Source: Nitrospiraceae bacterium
GTDB taxonomy: Bacteria; Nitrospirota; Nitrospiria; Nitrospirales; UBA8639
Assembly (NCBI GenBank): GCA_020632595.1
Contig: JACKFF010000009.1
Coordinates: 124,001-188,000, forward strand
Direction: 5' to 3'
DNA length: 64,000 bases
Shown: positions 19,805-29,399 of the stretch, piece by piece
Layout of the letters: each line of letters starts with the position of its first letter
Position numbering within the stretch: position 1 is the first letter of the stretch
The notes under the pieces: model-generated
What the model was told of the DNA's origin: nothing
The model's input: only the letters and a program-made list of their open reading frames with translations
The model's database searches: none
Made by a program: the position numbers and the translations under genes

Positions 19805-20413
19805 TTACGGAACTATGACGGTATCACCGGACTTCAGGGTAAGGTTATAGATACCCCCATCTTCCGAAATAAGGTCGGAGTATCTTAGAGGGATACGTAT
19901 TTCTTTAAGCTTGCCCTCCTCATCTTCAACATTTCGAATAACGAGAATGTTATTTCGTGAGGCAAATTGGCTAAATCCCCCGGCCAATGACATCGCCTGA
20001 AGAACCGTCGTATAAGATTTCAATGGCAATTTCCCCGGCTTTACCACTTCTCCAACAATAAACACATAGTAACTATTAACCTCAATCACATTAACGGACA
20101 CCGAAGGGTTTTCTTTAAACGCCTTGTATTTTTCCAAAATTTTTTGTGCTAATTGATCAGCGGTCAACCCGCTCGCTACCACATCTCCAATTAAAGCCAA
20201 CGAAATTTTTCCGTCCGGACGGATTACGACTTGCCTCGATAATTCCGGGGTTTTCCATACGACCACTTCAATGACATCTTCCGGCCCCAGTACAAAACCT
20301 TCCGCGGGATGACCAGGGGGTATAATGACGTCAGGCTTGAAACATCCAAGCCCCACGATAATATTAACTACAAGCAAGGCTCGGACTATGATCTGTGCGT
20401 AACAATATTTCAT
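19805..20413 (-). CDS. Polysaccharide export lipoprotein (Wza-like)
   Basis: This 202-residue periplasmic/outer-membrane protein belongs to the Poly_export/SLBB family that forms the export channel. The signal peptide ends in a lipobox (IVGLGC). The Poly_export domain is clear (YVLGPEDVIEV-like start at FVLGPEDVIEVVVW, then VVIRPDGKISLALIGDVVAS), followed by an SLBB domain (FIVGEVVKPGKLPL, QAMSLAGGFSQFASR). A GGAG ribosome-binding site precedes the ATG. It lies 90 bp upstream of the kinase gene and downstream of a paralogue, so the two export proteins probably belong to one transcript. Confidence 0.92.
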   Translation of the reverse strand: MKYCYAQIIVRALLVVNIIVGLGCFKPDVIIPPGHPAEGFVLGPEDVIEVVVWKTPELSRQVVIRPDGKISLALIGDVVASGLTADQLAQKILEKYKAFKENPSVSVNVIEVNSYYVFIVGEVVKPGKLPLKSYTTVLQAMSLAGGFSQFASRNNILVIRNVEDEEGKLKEIRIPLRYSDLISEDGGIYNLTLKSGDTVIVP

Positions 20414-20559
20414 GGATCTCCAAACGGCTGATATTCCTCTTCAGTATCTCTATCGGTGAAAGTCTAAGGAATGAAAAGAACCCTGCGAATAAACATGTCT
20501 GTTATTCTCATCTTCCTTTTCTCTACTCAAATTTCTAAAAATATTCGACCCCATGGACA

Positions 20560-21267
20560 CTAGGGTAGGAATATCTGGGTTTGTGAAGGAACCACGATGG
20601 TATCACCGGGTTTAATTTCAATATTTTCCGCATCCCTCAAAATAATATCTTCATAATTTACGACAATTTTTTTCGATGCCTCACCGTTAATTCCTAATCG
20701 AAAAATCGTGATTCTACTTCTGACCGCATCGGAACTTAACCCACCGGCTAGACCAATAGCTTGAACAAGGGTGGTATGGCTCAAGAGAGGAATTTTTCCG
20801 CCCCCGCCCCCGCTTTTGCCCTCAGCACTTCCACCTCCTCCAATGGCACCTTGAACAGTAAAGAAATAACTTTTAATAGCTTTCACAATAATGGCCACCG
20901 TAGGATTTTCCTTGTAAACTTTCAGTTTCTCTGTGATTTCATCACGGAGTTCCGCCGTTGTACTTCCCACGGCCATCACCTCTCCGATAAGCGGGAGTGA
21001 AATTCGTCCGTCCGGCCGAACCACAATTTCGCGCGACAATTCGGGAGTGCGCCACACACTGACCTCCAGAGTATCCTCTGGGCCAATTATATATTGATCT
21101 GTAACAATCAAGGCTCTTTTCTCAGCACGACTTTCTGCTCGATTAATCTCCTGGGATATGGCACCCATACTAGAATCAGCAAAAGTCAACCCTGTAAAAC
21201 ATGTGCTGATCAAAATAGCCACCAGGAAAACGACCTGGCCATTCCTCCGATACGCAATCCGAATCAT
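20560..21267 (-). CDS. Second polysaccharide export protein with glycine-rich insertion
   Basis: A paralogue of the neighbouring export lipoprotein (235 residues). It has a signal peptide (VVFLVAILISTCFTGLTFA) without an obvious lipobox, the Poly_export domain (YIIGPEDTLEVSVWRTPELS, RPDGRISLPLIGEV) and an SLBB domain. The SLBB domain carries an unusual glycine-rich insert (GAIGGGGSAEGKSGGGGGK) just before the LSHTTLVQAIGLAGGL motif. The ATG at 21267 is chosen because GAGGTG sits six bases upstream; an in-frame ATG lies at 21279. It is the first gene of the minus-strand exopolysaccharide cluster, so the promoter should lie in 21.28-21.76 kb. Confidence 0.88.
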   Translation of the reverse strand: MIRIAYRRNGQVVFLVAILISTCFTGLTFADSSMGAISQEINRAESRAEKRALIVTDQYIIGPEDTLEVSVWRTPELSREIVVRPDGRISLPLIGEVMAVGSTTAELRDEITEKLKVYKENPTVAIIVKAIKSYFFTVQGAIGGGGSAEGKSGGGGGKIPLLSHTTLVQAIGLAGGLSSDAVRSRITIFRLGINGEASKKIVVNYEDIILRDAENIEIKPGDTIVVPSQTQIFLP

Positions 21268-21279
21268 AACGCACCTCAT

Positions 21280-21765
21280 TCCCCGTAAAAGATCCCCTCA
21301 CAGACTGGATGGTAAATTTTCTTGTTCGATTTCGTTAACAACTGATACGCAAAAGAAAAGAAGTTTTATTTTAGCGAAAGTCTAAAATAACCAACGATAG
21401 CAATTCGGTTGTAAAAAGTTATACCCCCCAAAATGACTGGTATGAATGTGTGTGTGGTTTATGAAAAAAGCCGCGTTGGCACTTTTGACCCATATAGGTT
21501 CAATATTCTCAATATTCTTTGACCGCCTCATCACCATGACTGTCTGGGCAAAACTTTTCCGCGATCGTTCGAATCCATGGCTTTTTTGACCACTTCCCAA
21601 CTTGATCAGCCTGATAAGCTCGGATCAGAGACCTCTCAATAAACTATACAATCGGTGGGAGGAGCCTAAAAATTAAAAATAATATTTGAAAATCTGTTTT
21701 TTTTGTTCTTCACACACATGATTGCAACCAATATGGGATGAGAAATACACAAAGAAGTTAGGGGG
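21280..21765. other. Upstream region of the exopolysaccharide cluster
   Basis: This AT-rich region is expected to hold the promoter of the minus-strand export/kinase operon. One short minus-strand frame (21382-21600) has no recognisable family. The left end of an IS3 element abuts it at 21766, so the IS insertion may have removed or displaced distal control sequence. Confidence 0.4.
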
Positions 21766-22914
21766 TATACTGCCCCGCTTTAAAGTGAGACCACCTTTAA
21801 GACATAACCCAGATCTTAGTGGAGGAAAGCCATGGGTCAGGAAGAACCAATTGAACGGTGGACAGGAAAACGACGAGCAGCACTTGCCTTGCGGATCCTG
21901 AAAGGGGAAACCTCGGTGGAGGAAGCCGCCCGGCAGCAAGGCCTGACGGTCAGGGACGTCGAAGACTGGCAGGATCAGTTTCTTCGTGTGGCGGAAAATG
22001 GCTTGCGTCGTCGCCCCAAGGACGAAGAGGTGCGGCAAGAAGAGCAGATCAGAAAACTGAAACAAACGATCGGGGAGTTAGTGGTCGAGAATGACGTATG
22101 ACGGGAGGTCTTGAAACCGTACCATTTAGGTCGGGATATGTCCGACGCGTGAGAGCCGCGAGGCCGGACATCCTGGAACAAACCGCCTGTCGTCTTTTTC
22201 AGGTCAGTCGATCGGCGCTGCATCGGCTGACCAAATGAAAGCGGGCTCGGGCGACGCTCTCTGAGAAATGAGTCGCTCAGCTGGAGCCCCTCATTCAGGC
22301 GAATCCGACGTATCGGTATCGACCCCTGTGGGCCTTGATACGCTATCGCCATGGACGGATCCATAATCGCAAGGCCGTGTATCGGGCCTTACGGCTCAAG
22401 ACCTAGTTTGTACTTCAACGCATCATTACTTCACAGCTTCGAGTGCCGTGCCGTCGGAGTCGAACGTCAAAGAGTAATTGTCGCTGGGCCACGGAGGTGA
22501 GGCATATCCCCTGTGGGATGGTTGGGGGCATTTAACGGCAGTGATTGATTGTCATGATCGCGAGCTGATTGCCTATAAGTTCGCCTTGCGCCGACGGGCC
22601 CAGGAAGCAGAACGCGCAATCGAAGCCGCTTGCCTCACCCGCTTCGGTACACTTCGTCCCGTTGGTTTCACCCCGGTCCCTGGAAGTGACAACGAGTTAA
22701 TCTTTCAGAGCCGCCGCTTTCGACAAGCCTGTCGAGACTATCGTTTGGGTCAGGAGTTTATTACCCCATACACGCCGCAACAGAATGGGCTCATTGAACG
22801 GTTCTTTCGGAGTCTCAAACAGGAGGGCGTTTTATAGTGGACCCCAATATTCGGACAGTCAGTTAAGATGGTGGAACGACTGCTTGTTCTACCATGTGGG
22901 GAGGGGTCTACGAG

Positions 22915-23202
22915 ATGTCCAAGAAGCGAAAACGGCATAGTGCGGAATTTAAGGCGAAGGTGGCCCTGGAAGCCGTGAAGGGCGTGCAAACCTTACAACA
23001 GCTGGCCAAAGACTTCCAGGTCCATCCGACTCAGATCACGATGTGGAAGAAACAGCTAACGAGCCAAGTGGCTGGGCTTTTTAAGCGAGGCTCCGAGTGT
23101 GACGAGGGCACTGACGAAGCATTGCGACAGGCATATGAAAAGATTGGCCGCCTCGATGTGGAATTGGAGTGGCTGAAAAAAAAACTGGGCCCACTCCACT
23201 GA
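22915..23202 (+). CDS. IS3 OrfA (HTH DNA-binding subunit)
   Basis: The 95-residue protein has the helix-turn-helix of IS3 OrfA proteins (RHSAEFKAKVALEAVKGVQT, LAKDFQVHPTQITMWKKQL) and a C-terminal leucine-zipper-like segment (KIGRLDVELEWLKKK). Near its end, at CTGAAAAAAAAACTG, there is a run of nine A residues. A minus-one slip there joins OrfA to the OrfB frame (continuing as KKKNWAHSTEQKRQLID), the classical way IS3 elements make the OrfAB transposase. Confidence 0.9.
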   Translation: MSKKRKRHSAEFKAKVALEAVKGVQTLQQLAKDFQVHPTQITMWKKQLTSQVAGLFKRGSECDEGTDEALRQAYEKIGRLDVELEWLKKKLGPLH

Positions 23203-23236
23203 GCAGAAACGCCAACTGATTGACGAGCATGATCTG

Positions 23237-24037
23237 ATGGTCAGTATCCAACAACAATGTGACTTGGTGGGGCTGTCGCGTTCAGCCTATTATTACACCC
23301 CTGCTGGGGAGAGCCAAGAGAATTTGCATCTGATGCGGTTACTGGATGCCCAGTATCTCCAGACCCCGTTTTATGGCTCCCGACGGATGACCGCCTGGTT
23401 GCAGGGGCACGGGTATCCCATCAATCGGAAACGCGTCCAGCGCTTGATGCGCCTGATGGACCTGGAAGGCGTGGCTCCTGGGCCTCGGACCTCCCGACCG
23501 CATCCCGCCCATCCCCGCTATCCCTATCTGCTCCGGGATGTTCAGGTCGTTCGTCCGAATCAGGCCTGGTGTGTGGACATTACGTATGTACCGATGGCCC
23601 TGGGCTTTATGTATTTGGTGGCGATCATGGATTGGTATAGTCGGTACGTGGTGGCCTGGGCCGTGTCCAATTCCTTAGAGGCGGACTTTTGCTTAGAGGC
23701 TTTGGAGCAGGCGTTTGCTCAAGAAACGCCAGAGGTGTTCAATAGTGACCAAGGCGTTCAATTTACCTCGCAGGCGTGGATTGACCGAGTGGAGCGTGCA
23801 GGCAGCGCAGTCAGTATGGACGGACGGGGCCGCGTCTTTGACAATATCTTCATTGAACGTCTGTGGCGCTCCGTCAAGTATGAAGACCTCTATTTACGGG
23901 ACTATGCAACGGGACTAGAGTTAGAACGTGGCTTGCGGGCCTATTTCCTGTTTTACAATGAACACCGCCCGCATCAGGCTCATGGCTACCAAACGCCGGC
24001 AGTCATCTATCACGGCACACAGGCGAGCAAGCCCTGA
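23237..24037 (+). CDS. IS3 OrfB transposase (integrase core)
   Basis: The protein carries the HTH_21 region (GSRRMTAWLQGHGYPINRKR) and the rve integrase domain. The DDE triad fits D in CVDITYVPM, D in FNSDQGVQFTS and E in IERLWRSVKYEDLY. The C-terminal YNEHRPHQAHGYQTPAVIY motif is standard. It is expected as an OrfAB fusion through the A-run upstream; the ATG at 23237 is probably internal to that fusion. Sequence and length are normal, so the enzyme may be functional. Confidence 0.92.
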   Translation: MVSIQQQCDLVGLSRSAYYYTPAGESQENLHLMRLLDAQYLQTPFYGSRRMTAWLQGHGYPINRKRVQRLMRLMDLEGVAPGPRTSRPHPAHPRYPYLLRDVQVVRPNQAWCVDITYVPMALGFMYLVAIMDWYSRYVVAWAVSNSLEADFCLEALEQAFAQETPEVFNSDQGVQFTSQAWIDRVERAGSAVSMDGRGRVFDNIFIERLWRSVKYEDLYLRDYATGLELERGLRAYFLFYNEHRPHQAHGYQTPAVIYHGTQASKP

Positions 24038-24260
24038 GGGAAAGGCCTTCTTGTTTTCATCCATTTTCTGTCTTGACAATGGGGTCCACTGTATTTGGCA
24101 ACATCAATTGAGTAGCTTTGAGCAAGCCCAGCAACGGATCATTGGATGGATCCGATGGTACAACAAGGAGCGACCCCCTCAAGCGTTACAGTGCCTGAGC
24201 CCTCATCAATATCGGCAGAAACAAGGCTTACAGGTGGCTTGATTTCTAGGAGGCACTACA

Positions 24261-24446
24261 GGGGGGCCATGAAGGCCCATAAGCATAAAAATGGTGCTGG
24301 ATTTTTCCTACGCACAAGAACTTTTTTTGTAGTTAAAAATCAGACCCTAAAAGGGACAACACTGAAAAGAGAGTCATAGGAAAGACAAGGCATGAAGGGG
24401 CTGAGGAGATTTACGGCGGAAATATTTGAGAAATTATTGAACATTT
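24261..24446. other. Short intergenic stretch between IS3 copy A and attL
   Basis: This is the last chromosomal sequence to the left of the island. No gene was recognised. It contains a small GGCC-rich palindrome next to the IS end (GGGCCATGAAGGCCC) and a T-rich run near 24326. Confidence 0.35.
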
Positions 24447-24491
24447 TGGTGCCCCCGACACGAATTGAACGTGCGGCCCGCGGTTTAGGAA
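24447..24491 (-). repeat. attL: 45-bp duplicate of the tRNA-Arg 3' end
   Basis: The 45 bases starting TGGTGCCCCCGACACGAATT are identical to the 3' part of the tRNA-Arg gene at 36221-36265, covering CCA, acceptor stem, T arm and up to the anticodon loop. Identity stops sharply afterwards (GGCAAA here against ACCGCT in the tRNA). This is the expected product of tyrosine-integrase insertion into a tRNA gene and marks the far end of the island. Confidence 0.92.
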
Positions 24492-24751
24492 GGCAAATTT
24501 ATTATCCTGCTATATCTCCTCAAACTCACTCAAGCCAATTCCAGCAAGGAATTCCCCCATTCTTTATCTTTGGCTGGGATAGGCCTGAATTGGCTGAAAA
24601 GTGGTGGCGTCGAGCACAGAATGAGCACATGCCCCGAAAACTAGAATGAGCTGTCATCGTGATATGCCCCCTTCTTTGGCCCAGAACTTTAAAATTCGCT
24701 TTTGAAGGATATTACTTTCATTTGTTACTTAGCCGGATCGCTTCCATTTCA

Positions 24752-27163
24752 TTAGTGAGCCACCTCCAGAGCTTCGGCTAGAACTTTTTCTTTTTCGTTT
24801 TCCAATCCACTTGCTTCAAACAAGGTTGCAGCTTGGTAGAAATACCACCGGGCCAACTCAGAATCGCCAGAATTTAATGACCGCTCCAACCGGCCCAACC
24901 GTACAAGAACCCGGGCTTGGCCAACCTGACTCTCTTCCTCTTTGTAGAGCCCCTGGGCCTTGGTGTAGGCAGACCGCGCCTCGGTAATCCGCCCTAAACT
25001 GGCATCTACGTCACCTAACCCCAGGAGAACATGGGCTTGACCTAACCGATCCTTAACGCTTTCATAGATCACCTGCGCATCGGTGTAGGCAGTCCGTGCC
25101 TTGTCAGGACGCCCCAATTGGAGCTCTAGGTCAGCCACTCCTATGAGGACATTGGCTTCGCCTAAGGGATATTTTATGGTTTGGTAGAGGGTCCGCGCTC
25201 TGTTGTAAAAGTTCCGCGCCTTGTCAGGCTGTCCCAAAAGGCGTTCCATTTCCCCGAACTCCCGAAGGACATCGGCTTCGCCCATCTTATGATTTTCTGC
25301 TATGAAAAGAGTTTTGGCATTCGTAAAGGCCGTGCGCGCTTTGTCAGGTCTTCCATCGAGGAATTCCAGATAACCCAGCCCTAAGAGGACTTGGGCTTGG
25401 CCTAATTGTTCCTCCTGCGCCTTAAAGATCGCCTGCGCGTCACCATACGCAGCCCTCGCCTTCTCAATATTACCTGAAATTCGCTCCAGATTTCCCAAAC
25501 CCGCAAGGACGTTGGCTTCGCCTAACGGATGTTTGGCCTTTTGGTAGAGCTCCCGTGCTTCAGTGTATGCAGTCCTCGCCTTATCGGTGTAGCCTAATTG
25601 TTGTTCCAATGATCCCAGGCCGACAAGGACATGAGCTTCGCCAAGCGGATGATCATTGGCTTTGAAAAGGTCTCGTGCCTCGGTGTAAACACTCCGCGCC
25701 TTGTCGGGGTGCCCTGAAAAACGTTCTAGATGCCCTAAACCCCTGAGTGCATAGGCTTCGCCTAACGGCTGGTCGTTCGTCTTGAAAAGATCCCGCGCGT
25801 CGGATAAAGCGATCCGTGCCTTTTCAACATTCCCTAATTGATTCTCCAGGTCCCCCAACCTGTGTAAAACAAAAGCTTGGCCTAACCAATTCTCTTCTCT
25901 TTTATAGAGCGTTAACGCCCCATCGTAGGCAGTCCGCGCTTTATCAGGGTGCCCTAACAGACGCTCCAGTTCGCCCAATTCTGCGAGAACTTCGGCTTCA
26001 CCTAACAGATGACCCTCAGCTTTGAAAAGAGTCTGGGCTTTAATGTACGCCGTTCGTGCTTCATCAGAATGTCCTAGGATACGCTCCAAACCTCCCAGCT
26101 CTTTGATAACAGTGGCTTCTCCTAGGCGATCATTGGTCCCCTTAAATATAGAAAGAGCCTGGTTATAGGGATCTCGCGCCTCCTCATTGTGGCCCGATTT
26201 CCTTAAATTTCTTGCCTCCAACAAAAGCACCTGCGTTTTCTGTAACTCTCTCCCCTCATGATCGGCGTCTCTGATATTCTTCATAACCCAAAGATAGGGA
26301 TCTTCTTCGGGATCGTTGGCAATTGATATCGATTCATGATTAAACGGTAAAGGTTGGGGTGGCCCATCACATCTCGAAGTGGCCATTTCACGGGGAACTA
26401 AAAGCACCCCTTTCGTAGGAAGCGTTTCATAGGCGCAATAAGCACGAGGATATTTTGCTTTTGTTTCATCCCTGGCAATCAGCAACTGGACCCACCGATC
26501 CTCAAGACTTTGAATAAAGGCATTCATATGGGCTGATTCCATATTTCGAAATTGTGGATTGCTCGAAAAAAAAGCAGCGATCCGCGCAATTGTCGCTCCT
26601 TGCGCTGGGGTTGCAAGGAAATTTACAGATTTCACCTGTTGAAGTAGATCCTCTTCATCTCCACTTTTAAGGGCCACCAGCATACTCTTAACCACTAATC
26701 CCCCCATGCTGTGAGCAATAAAATGTATGTCTGTGTATTGCTCAAAAACCTCATGTGATTTCAATTGCGCTAGCTCATTAACAGCAATTTCGTGTATATT
26801 CGGAGATCTTTTTCTAACGGCAGTACGATAGTTAAAAAGATATATGTCATAGTCTTCAAAACGAGGTGAATCTCCCCGAACCATGGCGGGCCAAAAATTC
26901 TCATTTGGTGGATTACCCCATGTTGTATTTGCACTTCCAATAACGCCATGAACAAAAAGGATGAGTTTATTTCGTTTCCCAGGCTTTTCCCTTTCGTAAA
27001 AGCACGAAGTATGGATCAAGCCAGGAACACATTCCGACTTCTTGGCGGTCGATTGAATACCCTGACAGCCCGTGATGCTGAATACCAAGTAAAGGGCTAT
27101 CAGATAAACCATCCTCATTTGGAGATGGGTTACATGATTTATCCTAATAATTGTTCTTGGCAT
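24752..27163 (-). CDS. Lipoprotein with alpha/beta-hydrolase domain and about twelve TPRs
   Basis: This 803-residue protein has a signal peptide ending in a lipobox (SITGC, Cys about 33). Next comes an alpha/beta-hydrolase of the PGAP1/SERAC1-like type: LILFVHGVIGSANTTWG holds the HG motif, and FIAHSMGGLVVKSML carries the nucleophile Ser at about 152. The likely catalytic His lies in LPFNHESISI. From about residue 310 to the end there are roughly twelve 40-residue TPRs with the consensus ARTAY-A--LF----H-LGEA-VL--LG-LE--LG-PDK. The ribosome-binding site GAGGAG fixes the ATG at 27163. The order hydrolase-TPR resembles NLR-like sensor proteins, but the lipoprotein signal places it at a membrane outside the cytoplasm. 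It is island cargo and its function is unknown. An esterase acting on lipid or peptide and scaffolded by the TPRs is a reasonable guess. Confidence 0.82.
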   Translation of the reverse strand: MPRTIIRINHVTHLQMRMVYLIALYLVFSITGCQGIQSTAKKSECVPGLIHTSCFYEREKPGKRNKLILFVHGVIGSANTTWGNPPNENFWPAMVRGDSPRFEDYDIYLFNYRTAVRKRSPNIHEIAVNELAQLKSHEVFEQYTDIHFIAHSMGGLVVKSMLVALKSGDEEDLLQQVKSVNFLATPAQGATIARIAAFFSSNPQFRNMESAHMNAFIQSLEDRWVQLLIARDETKAKYPRAYCAYETLPTKGVLLVPREMATSRCDGPPQPLPFNHESISIANDPEEDPYLWVMKNIRDADHEGRELQKTQVLLLEARNLRKSGHNEEARDPYNQALSIFKGTNDRLGEATVIKELGGLERILGHSDEARTAYIKAQTLFKAEGHLLGEAEVLAELGELERLLGHPDKARTAYDGALTLYKREENWLGQAFVLHRLGDLENQLGNVEKARIALSDARDLFKTNDQPLGEAYALRGLGHLERFSGHPDKARSVYTEARDLFKANDHPLGEAHVLVGLGSLEQQLGYTDKARTAYTEARELYQKAKHPLGEANVLAGLGNLERISGNIEKARAAYGDAQAIFKAQEEQLGQAQVLLGLGYLEFLDGRPDKARTAFTNAKTLFIAENHKMGEADVLREFGEMERLLGQPDKARNFYNRARTLYQTIKYPLGEANVLIGVADLELQLGRPDKARTAYTDAQVIYESVKDRLGQAHVLLGLGDVDASLGRITEARSAYTKAQGLYKEEESQVGQARVLVRLGRLERSLNSGDSELARWYFYQAATLFEASGLENEKEKVLAEALEVAH

Positions 27164-29072
27164 AAACCACTCCTCTTTCAGAGAGTGGACTAATTCAAAA
27201 ACCTCTTTGGTTAAAAAATTTACACCTCCTTATAATTCACCATTTTTTCAGTAAATTCTCCATATTCAAAAACAACTGATTTTGAATCTAGCTCCCAGAC
27301 CCTATAGGCCGATTCAACCTTGCTGTTGTCTCGCTACCCGGATAAAACAAATTCAAGGTCAGATCACGAGTGGTCGAAAACGGCCAAAAGCGGACATGAA
27401 AATTCTGACCATAAATTGGCCTGACTACTATTTTAGGCCTTCTTTGACTTTTCCATAAAGCTGCCTCAATTCCCCATCCCCCATATCCAATATGGGCTCA
27501 TACATAAATGAATTGATATGGATATTGGCAGGCGTAATTAGGTTTACTCTTTTTAATATCTCTATATTGTCATGTTCGTTGTTATATTCTTCTTCATACC
27601 TTTTTAGAAGTTCCCACGTTTGATTAGCGCCGATTTCACTACCATCAGTTATCTGGCTAACCATAAACTTCTCAGCAACCAATCTAATCGCAATTGATAA
27701 GACTATCTTGTTTTCTAAATTAATTCCCTCATTGGCATCCACACAACTGTCGGCAGTTTCCAAAATGAAATCCAGTAAACATTTACTAAGTTCAATATCA
27801 GGAAAATCGAGGTCCTGAATATTTCTCTCAAAGACTTCCTTAATATCATTAACAGTTAAAGCCGCAGTACCATCCTTATAGTGCAACACTGACGTTAACA
27901 ATGAATAGTCATCGTTTTCTTCGGTACCCTGGAGGTATCTTCAAAAGGTGTGTAAATAGGAGAGAGGCGGTGTATCCTCTCGGGTGACCAAACCCACCGG
28001 GAAAATCCGGTTAACAAAAGGAGGCACCGCCATGAAAAAGCAGAGCACAACGCAGACCGGTGAATCAAGCCCAACCTGGGAGACTTTAGAGGTCTGGATT
28101 CGGGGTCATGTCCAACAATTTATTCAACACGTCTTGGAAGAGGAAGTGACGGAGTTGCTTGGCCGACAGAAATCTGTCCGGCGTGGGGGCCTCGATGGGT
28201 CCACTGGATACCGGAATGGGTATGGCCAACCACGGCGGTTAACCTTGGGCTGCGGCACGATCATGGTGCGGCGTCCACGGGTCCGCGAGTGCGATGAACG
28301 CTTGATCAGTCGTGTGCTCCCCTTCTTCAAGCGAAAAAGCACCGCTGTAGATCATCTCTTGCCCGAGTTATATCTGCACGGTCTGGCTCAGGGTGACTTT
28401 GATCTGGCTCTTGGTGGATTGTTAGGCGCAGACGCGCCGCTCTCGAGTTCCACCATCGCCCGACTCAAGACACACTGGCAGGCAGAATTCGTGAACTGGC
28501 AAAGCCGGTCGCTGGAGGACCTGGAGGTCGTCTATCTCTGGGTAGACGGCCTCTATGTGAAAGCGGGGTTAGAGAAAGACAAGGCAGCCCTCCTCGTGGT
28601 GTTGGCGGCGTTGAGCAATGGGCAAAAAGTCATCCTTGCTGTCGTGCCAGGCCACCGAGAATCCACCGCCAGCTGGAGTGCCGTGTTACGGGATCTGAAA
28701 GCTCGTGGGTTACGTACCCCCCGGTTGGTAATTGGCGATGGCCATCTGGGGATTTGGGCGGGCCTGCGCAATGTCTATCCGGATGTCGAGGAACAGCGCT
28801 GTTGGAATCACAAGAGCCTGAATGTGCTCGACAAACTTCCCAAGCGCGCACAACCGGAAGCCAAGACTCTCCTCTGTCAGATTCCCTATGCGCCAACGTG
28901 CCGGGAGGCAGAACGGCGAAAAGAGCAGTTTGTGCGGTGGTGTGAACAACAGGGGCACATGGAAGCCGCCACCTGTCTGGAGCGGGATTGGGACCGGCTC
29001 ACGACCTATACTGCTCCCCTTGAAAGTGAGACCACCTTTAAGACATAACCCACATCTTAAAGGAGGGCATCT

Positions 29073-29399
29073 ATGGGCCAAGGACAAGAAGGACCAATTG
29101 AACGATGGACCGCCAAACGACGAGCCGCGCTGGTCTTGAGTGTGCTCAAAGGGGAGACGTCGGTGGCCGAAGCCGCCCGGCAACACGGTCTGCGAGTAGC
29201 CGAAGTGGAGAGTTGGCAAGATCAGTATCTGCGGGCGGCAGAGAATGGCTTGCGGCGACGGCCCAAAGATGAGGAAGCCTTGAAAGATGACCAGATCAAA
29301 AAGCTCCAACAAAAGATTGGGGAGCTGGTGGTGGAGAATGATGTGTTACGGGAGGCCATGAAACCGTACCCTTTAGCGCGAGAGATGTCCGACGCGTGA
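29073..29399 (+). CDS. IS3 OrfA of copy B
   Basis: The 108-residue DNA-binding subunit includes the HTH segment (KRRAALVLSVLKGETSVAEA, EVESWQDQYLRAAENGLRRR) and a C-terminal coiled coil (DDQIKKLQQKIGELVVENDV). It overlaps the start of OrfB by four bases. It is the homologue of the ORFs in copies A and C. Confidence 0.88.
   Translation: MGQGQEGPIERWTAKRRAALVLSVLKGETSVAEAARQHGLRVAEVESWQDQYLRAAENGLRRRPKDEEALKDDQIKKLQQKIGELVVENDVLREAMKPYPLAREMSDA

Larger units (their letters stand above)
22838..24088 (+). mobile_element. Intact IS3-family element inserted in copy A
   Basis: The ends are TGGACCCCAATATTCGGACA at 22838 and its imperfect inverse, TGGACCCCATTGTCAAGACA, read from 24088. The TG...CA termini are standard for IS3. 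The element carries OrfA and OrfB in the usual overlapping arrangement and contains no disruptive mutation that I can see. It interrupts the OrfB of the older element around it, giving a relative age order. Confidence 0.87.
21766..24260 (+). mobile_element. Decayed IS3-family element (copy A), interrupted by another IS3
   Basis: The left end starts TATACTGCCCCGC at 21766 and the right end finishes GGCACTACA at 24260, matching the ends of the better-preserved copies B and C. Runs of G flank both ends and are compatible with a GGGG target duplication. OrfA (21832-22101) is intact up to an in-frame TGA after the VVENDV segment. The remaining OrfB (about 22140-22837 and 24089-24242) has several stops and shifts. 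The integrase core (GWGHLTAVIDCHDRELIAYK, FITPYTPQQNGLIERFFRSL) is recognisable. A second IS3 element sits inside OrfB at 22838-24088. Confidence 0.85.

Noticed and set aside
24392..24649. An 85-residue plus-strand ORF containing LVPPTRIERAARGLGR
   Set aside because: This is a translation of the tRNA-derived att sequence, a common annotation artefact.
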